From Arenibaculum pallidiluteum (GTDB lineage: Bacteria > Pseudomonadota > Alphaproteobacteria > Azospirillales > Azospirillaceae), in NCBI RefSeq assembly GCF_017355985.1, contig NZ_JAFIQU010000010.1, forward strand, positions 62,001-126,000: a stretch of 64,000 nucleotides of DNA. Reading direction: 5' to 3'. Both the position numbers and the translations under genes were made by a program. Numbering within the stretch: the stretch's first letter is position 1; every line of letters begins with the position of its first letter. Of this stretch, positions 60,421 to 64,000 are shown piece after piece. The notes below the pieces were generated by a model. It saw only the letters and a program-made list of their open reading frames with translations, was not told the origin of the DNA and did no database searches.

Positions 60421-62856
60421 TCACCATTTCACGGAGTAGGAGGCGAAGACCCGCATGCCCTGCTCGGGCAGCCAGAGGAACTCGTTGTTGCCGGCTTCCG
60501 CCTGGATCGAGGTGTATTCCGTGTTGAACAGGTTCCGGACACCGACCTGGAGCTCGCCGGGACCGATATCGAACCCGGCCGAGACATTGACGAGAAGGAG
60601 GTCGTCGACCCGGCCCTCGTCAAAGGCGGTGCTGACGCCGAAGGGATCGCGCGTGCCGCGATAGCTGACCTGCAGCCGGTTCCGCCACCAGGCGTAGGGG
60701 CTGTAGTCCGCATAGGCCGTCAGCAGCAACGGCGAGACGTCGCGGCTGCCGATACGGCGCTTGTCGCCGGTGCTCGTCTCGCGGACGCCGTCCTGCCAGG
60801 TCAGGACCCCGCCGACGCTCCACTGCTCGTCGCTCCGCCAGTCGGCATTGCCCTCCAGGCCCCAGAACTCCCGGGGCTCGCGCAACGGCGTGCAGGGATT
60901 GATGCCGTCGCACTGCAGCGCGCTCAGCAGGTCGGATTCCGTGTAGAAGGCCGCAATGCCCCAGCGCAGGTCGGTTCCGTCGCCGCGCAGGCCAAACTCG
61001 TACTGGTTCGACTTCGCGGGCTGCGGGTCGATCAGCTCGGCACTTCTTGCGCCGCGCGCCGCGCGGCCGAGCTGCGTGATCTCCGCGCCCTGCGAGAGGG
61101 TCGTGTAGAGCTCCATCGTCTCGTTCAGGCCGTAGACGACGCCCGCGTTGTAAAGGGTCAGGCCGAAGTCCCTGATGTCTCCTCCCGTTATGCCGCCCGA
61201 TCCCTGCGCGGTCTCGACATGGCCGCGATATTCCTCGTGCCGGATGCCGCCGCTCAGGCGGAAATCGCCCACGGGAACCTCGAGCTGGGCATAGGGCGCG
61301 TAGCTGTCGAGCGTCACGTCCGGAGAGAAGAAGGTGCTGATCGTGCCCGTGTCGGCGTTGAAGTTGGGGCGGAAGTACCGGTTGCGCAGGATGTCCAGGC
61401 CATAGCTGACGGCGGATCCATCCGTCATGAACGCCAGCGGCGTCGTGACCGCCGAGCGCAGGCCATAATACTCGTTGGTCTGTTCGTCCCGGAAATGAGT
61501 GCCTTCGGACGTGGAATGGACCTCGGTGTAGGTCTTGCTGGTGAAGACCTCGAGCTTGAGGGCGCTCTCGGCGATGTCGTCGTTCTCGTAGGTCAGGTTG
61601 AGCGTGCGGGAGCGCCGGAAGGACTGATCCCCTTCCGGATCCAGGGCGAGCGAGCCGTAGCTTCCACGATAGATGCCGGGTTCGATCGCGTACCGCTCGG
61701 TGAAGTCGACATAGCCATAGGTCCCGGTCAGCCGCAGCCGTCCGCTTTCCCCCAGGTCGAGGCCGAAGGACCCGTCCAGATTGGCGGGGATTTCCTTGCC
61801 GTTGCTCAGCAGCGCCGTGTTGTTGAAGCCGAGCGCGCGGTCGCCATCGGGATCGAACTCCAGGCCGTCATAGGCGATGCGGCCGCCCACGTGATAGTCG
61901 AACCTGCCGAGGATCTGCGAAGCGCTCTGATAGAGGCTCGCCTGATGGCTGCCGCCGACGCGGTGGGGATTGAGGCTTTCCCGCACAGTCGTGCGCAGCG
62001 TCAGCTCCTCGGATTCAGCCCGCGGCGTCTGCAGGGCGATGATGCCGCCCGGGGATCCGAAGCCGTAGGCCGAGTTGGCGCCGCGGCTGACCTCAACCCC
62101 GGCAAGCTGGTCCGGGCTGATCAGGTTCAGGTCGGAGCCGCTGCTGGCCCGGAGCTGCTCGTTGACCGGCACACCGTTGATAAAGACCTGGGCGGTCCGC
62201 CCGCGGATCTGCCGCACGCCGTTGTTGGTGGGATTGAAGCCTGGGATCCGCCGGCTGAGAATATCCTCGATGCGTTCGGTGGTGGCCTGTTCCCTGCGGA
62301 TCTCCTCGCGCTCCACGACGGTAACGGAGCCGGGGACGTTGGAAAGCGGCACGCCGGCGGTGCGGGTCCCAAGGATCGTGACCGGCGCGAGTTGAAGTAC
62401 GCCCGGGTCCTGGCTTGTCACAGTGCGCTCGATCGTCACCGTCCCGGTCTCGACGAAGCGGTGGTGGAAGCCGGTTCCCGCCAGCAATAGAGCAAGCCCC
62501 TGCTCGGGCGTGTGGGTCCCGAAGAGTCCCTGGGTCCGCCGTCCAGCGACGTCCTCCGACGGGAACAGGAGCCTCAGGTTCGCCTGATCCGCGAAGACCG
62601 TCAGCGCGGTGTCGAGCTGCTGCGCGGGGATCGCCAGCTCGATGGCACGGGCCTGGATAGGCTGGGCCTGGGCAAGCTGGAGCTGTGCGAACCCGGAAGG
62701 TTCCGCGCCGCCGCTCCCGATCCGCTTCGGGGGAGCTCCGGCGCGTGCGTCCCCGGCCGTGCCGAGACCGACGAGCGCAGCGCCCGCGAGCACCAGCCCG
62801 CGGAACCCGAGACGTGGGCGCCGGCGGTTCCGCAGTGAAATTCTCTCGATCTCCAT
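60421..62856 (-). CDS. TonB-dependent siderophore receptor with STN domain (FecA type)
   Basis: The 811-residue outer membrane protein has a signal segment (to about residue 40) and an STN signalling domain (about 72-123, AIPAQQLDTALTVFADQANL). A plug domain follows (VTVVEREEIRREQATTERIE, GFNPTNNGVRQIRGR, VEVSRGANSAYGFGSPGG), then a 22-strand barrel ending in RVFASYSVKW with the terminal aromatic residue. The STN domain signals through an FecR-type protein; fecR lies immediately upstream. The role is uptake of a ferric siderophore, with its own induction. Confidence 0.93.
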   Translation of the reverse strand: MEIERISLRNRRRPRLGFRGLVLAGAALVGLGTAGDARAGAPPKRIGSGGAEPSGFAQLQLAQAQPIQARAIELAIPAQQLDTALTVFADQANLRLLFPSEDVAGRRTQGLFGTHTPEQGLALLLAGTGFHHRFVETGTVTIERTVTSQDPGVLQLAPVTILGTRTAGVPLSNVPGSVTVVEREEIRREQATTERIEDILSRRIPGFNPTNNGVRQIRGRTAQVFINGVPVNEQLRASSGSDLNLISPDQLAGVEVSRGANSAYGFGSPGGIIALQTPRAESEELTLRTTVRESLNPHRVGGSHQASLYQSASQILGRFDYHVGGRIAYDGLEFDPDGDRALGFNNTALLSNGKEIPANLDGSFGLDLGESGRLRLTGTYGYVDFTERYAIEPGIYRGSYGSLALDPEGDQSFRRSRTLNLTYENDDIAESALKLEVFTSKTYTEVHSTSEGTHFRDEQTNEYYGLRSAVTTPLAFMTDGSAVSYGLDILRNRYFRPNFNADTGTISTFFSPDVTLDSYAPYAQLEVPVGDFRLSGGIRHEEYRGHVETAQGSGGITGGDIRDFGLTLYNAGVVYGLNETMELYTTLSQGAEITQLGRAARGARSAELIDPQPAKSNQYEFGLRGDGTDLRWGIAAFYTESDLLSALQCDGINPCTPLREPREFWGLEGNADWRSDEQWSVGGVLTWQDGVRETSTGDKRRIGSRDVSPLLLTAYADYSPYAWWRNRLQVSYRGTRDPFGVSTAFDEGRVDDLLLVNVSAGFDIGPGELQVGVRNLFNTEYTSIQAEAGNNEFLWLPEQGMRVFASYSVKW

Positions 62857-62896
62857 GTCCAGGACGCCCCCTCCGGTTTCGTCGGCGGCTCCGTCC

Positions 62897-62926
62897 TCGC
62901 ATGCATGCGATTAGGACTGAGTCGCA
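62897..62926. promoter_or_regulatory. Palindromic region before the siderophore receptor
   Basis: A perfect 14-base palindrome TCGCATGCATGCGA (62897-62910) overlaps a second imperfect repeat with TGCGA and TCGCA arms (62906-62926). It lies 40-70 bases upstream of the receptor start. The spacing and the TGCGA/TCGCA arms are reminiscent of iron-responsive sites, but the match to a Fur or FecI consensus is weak. Confidence 0.3.
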
Positions 62927-63012
62927 TCTGCCAATGCCTACGACGAAATTGCAGCGGCGATCTTGCAGCGGCTTGGTCGAATTTTTTCGGGGGCAGTGCG
63001 GCGAGGGCCCTG

Positions 63013-64000
63013 TCAGCGGATCAGGGTCACGAACGGAAGCCGCACGACCTCGACGCCCAGCGTGCGTTCCAGCACCCGTAGGAGACCGGCGGGATCGTCG
63101 AGATCGAAGACGCCGGTGACCTCTACCTGCCGCAGCCGATCGGCGATCACGATGATCCGTCCGGTCTGGTATCGCTCCAGCTCGGCCATCACTTCGCCCA
63201 GGGCGCGCCTGTTGAAGATCAGCTTCCCGCGCGTCCAGGCAGTCGCCGCGGCGGTGTCGATGGGGACTGGCCCGACCAGATTTCGGTCCGGGCCTAAAGT
63301 GGCGTGCTGTCCGGCTTCGAGGCGGGCGGAAGATCCATCGGCGCCCCGGACCATGACGCTGCCCTCGCGGACCAGGACGTCCGCGCTGCCACCGTCGTCG
63401 CGCACGGCGAAGGCGGTGCCGAGGGCCTGGGCCTCGCCGCCTGCGGCGGCAACGATGAAGGGGCGGCCCGGATCCCGGGTCACCTCGAACAGCGCCTCGC
63501 CCGCGTGCAGGACGACGCGTCGGGTCGCGTCTGAATAGCTCACGCTCAGCGCAGTGGCGGTGTTGAGAAAGGCGATGGATCCGTCCGGCAATTGGATGCG
63601 GCGACGTTCGCCGACGCTGGTCGCGTAGTCGGAGTAGAGCCCCGCGGGCGGCCAGGACGCGACCGGCGCCATCACGGCGACCAGGACGGATGCCGCGATG
63701 GCGCCAACAAGCAGGGTGCGGCGCCCTGGCCGCCGGTGGTTCGCGGGATCCCGGTGCCGGCTCTCCGCATCCCCGCCGGCGTGCAGAGCCCCTCGGCGCC
63801 TCGCAAACGCCGCCGCCGAGGGCGTATTCCCGAGATCCAGCCAGAGCGTCTCCGCTTCGCGGGCGGCCGCCTCGTGTGCCGTGCTCGTTCGGCGCCATGC
63901 CGCGAAGGCTGCATGGTCCGCGGGCGTCGCACGGCCGGACCGAAGACGCGCGATCCAGTCGATCGCCTCGTCGCGGAGATCGCGACCGCCCTCGGCGGAA
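63013..64000 (-). CDS. FecR-family anti-sigma/sensor protein, cut by window edge
   Basis: The frame is open to the right edge. The N-terminal part visible reads EAIDWIARLRSGRATPADHA (DUF4880), then one membrane segment TLLVGAIAASVLVAVMAPVA. A FecR periplasmic domain follows (VGERRRIQLPDGSIAFLNTA, LFEVTRDPGRPFIV) and a C-terminal STN-like part (FNRRALGEVMAELERY, FDLDDPAGLLRVLERTLG). FecR relays the signal from the receptor STN domain to an ECF sigma factor, which should lie just outside the window. The true start is beyond base 64000. Confidence 0.9.
   Translation of the reverse strand, partial: SAEGGRDLRDEAIDWIARLRSGRATPADHAAFAAWRRTSTAHEAAAREAETLWLDLGNTPSAAAFARRRGALHAGGDAESRHRDPANHRRPGRRTLLVGAIAASVLVAVMAPVASWPPAGLYSDYATSVGERRRIQLPDGSIAFLNTATALSVSYSDATRRVVLHAGEALFEVTRDPGRPFIVAAAGGEAQALGTAFAVRDDGGSADVLVREGSVMVRGADGSSARLEAGQHATLGPDRNLVGPVPIDTAAATAWTRGKLIFNRRALGEVMAELERYQTGRIIVIADRLRQVEVTGVFDLDDPAGLLRVLERTLGVEVVRLPFVTLIR

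Noticed and set aside
1..64000. CRISPR arrays, rRNA or tRNA genes
   Set aside because: No regularly spaced repeats, rRNA text or cloverleaf with TTCRANYC-type arm was noticed by eye; a tRNA search program would be decisive.

Overview
The window is a high-GC chromosome segment from an alphaproteobacterium. A DUF1127 protein, an RTX-type repeat protein, a PEP-CTERM protein, an FecR/TonB/PepSY iron locus and RpiR-controlled polyol-type genes fit a soil or plant-associated Rhodospirillales (Azospirillaceae or Acetobacteraceae) or Methylobacterium/Microvirga-like organism. The genus cannot be fixed from the sequence alone. I saw no rRNA, tRNA or CRISPR array.

1-15.8 kb is a patchwork of intact housekeeping and regulatory genes and decayed mobile DNA. 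The intact genes are a Tat-exported carbonic-anhydrase-like protein, an MFS exporter divergent from an HxlR regulator with two visible operators, an MHYT histidine kinase overlapping an HD-GYP response regulator, an RTX-type protein, a GNAT acetyltransferase and a LysE exporter. Between them lie remnants of IS3 and several IS5-type transposases, a broken SDR gene, a scrap of an OmpR-type DNA-binding domain and a receiver domain without its N-terminus.

15.9-38.2 kb is a large carbohydrate catabolism island bounded by an IS5-type element (14.3-15.2 kb) and a Tn3 transposase remnant (38.2-38.6 kb). An RpiR regulator (about 28.0 kb) sits between two divergent transcription units. Leftward run two medium-chain dehydrogenases, two FGGY kinases, deoxyribose-phosphate aldolase, a two-domain ALDH16-type aldehyde dehydrogenase and a tagatose-3-epimerase-like isomerase. 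Rightward run a sugar ABC importer with two different ATPases whose motifs predict one good and one degenerate ATP site, then a small membrane protein, an ABC-2 (NosFY-like) transporter interrupted by an SDR gene, and an exported protein of unknown function. The likely logic is import, oxidation or epimerisation, phosphorylation, aldol cleavage, then acetaldehyde oxidation.

38.7-50.2 kb starts with a TetR regulator divergent from a quinone-oxidoreductase-like flavoprotein. A compact eight-gene leftward operon follows (40.2-47.9 kb): a complete branched-chain-type ABC transporter (LivHMJGF type), a Tm-1-like UPF0261 protein, a TIM-barrel protein of the PEP-hydrolase-like family and a tandem SRPBCC protein. 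Next to it are a shortened paralogue of the TIM barrel and a regulator made of the same TIM barrel fused to a degenerate AAA+ domain and a Fis-type helix-turn-helix. The metabolite is unknown, and this is the best candidate here for an undescribed pathway.

50.4-64 kb holds a small membrane protein, a PheS-like class II synthetase paralogue preceded by a phenylalanine leader peptide and a perfect hairpin (an attenuator), a SARP/BTAD regulator divergent from a methyltransferase, a subtilase followed by a small I9-like protein, a PEP-CTERM protein, and an iron uptake operon (FecR, TonB-dependent receptor, PepSY membrane protein) that runs off the right edge.
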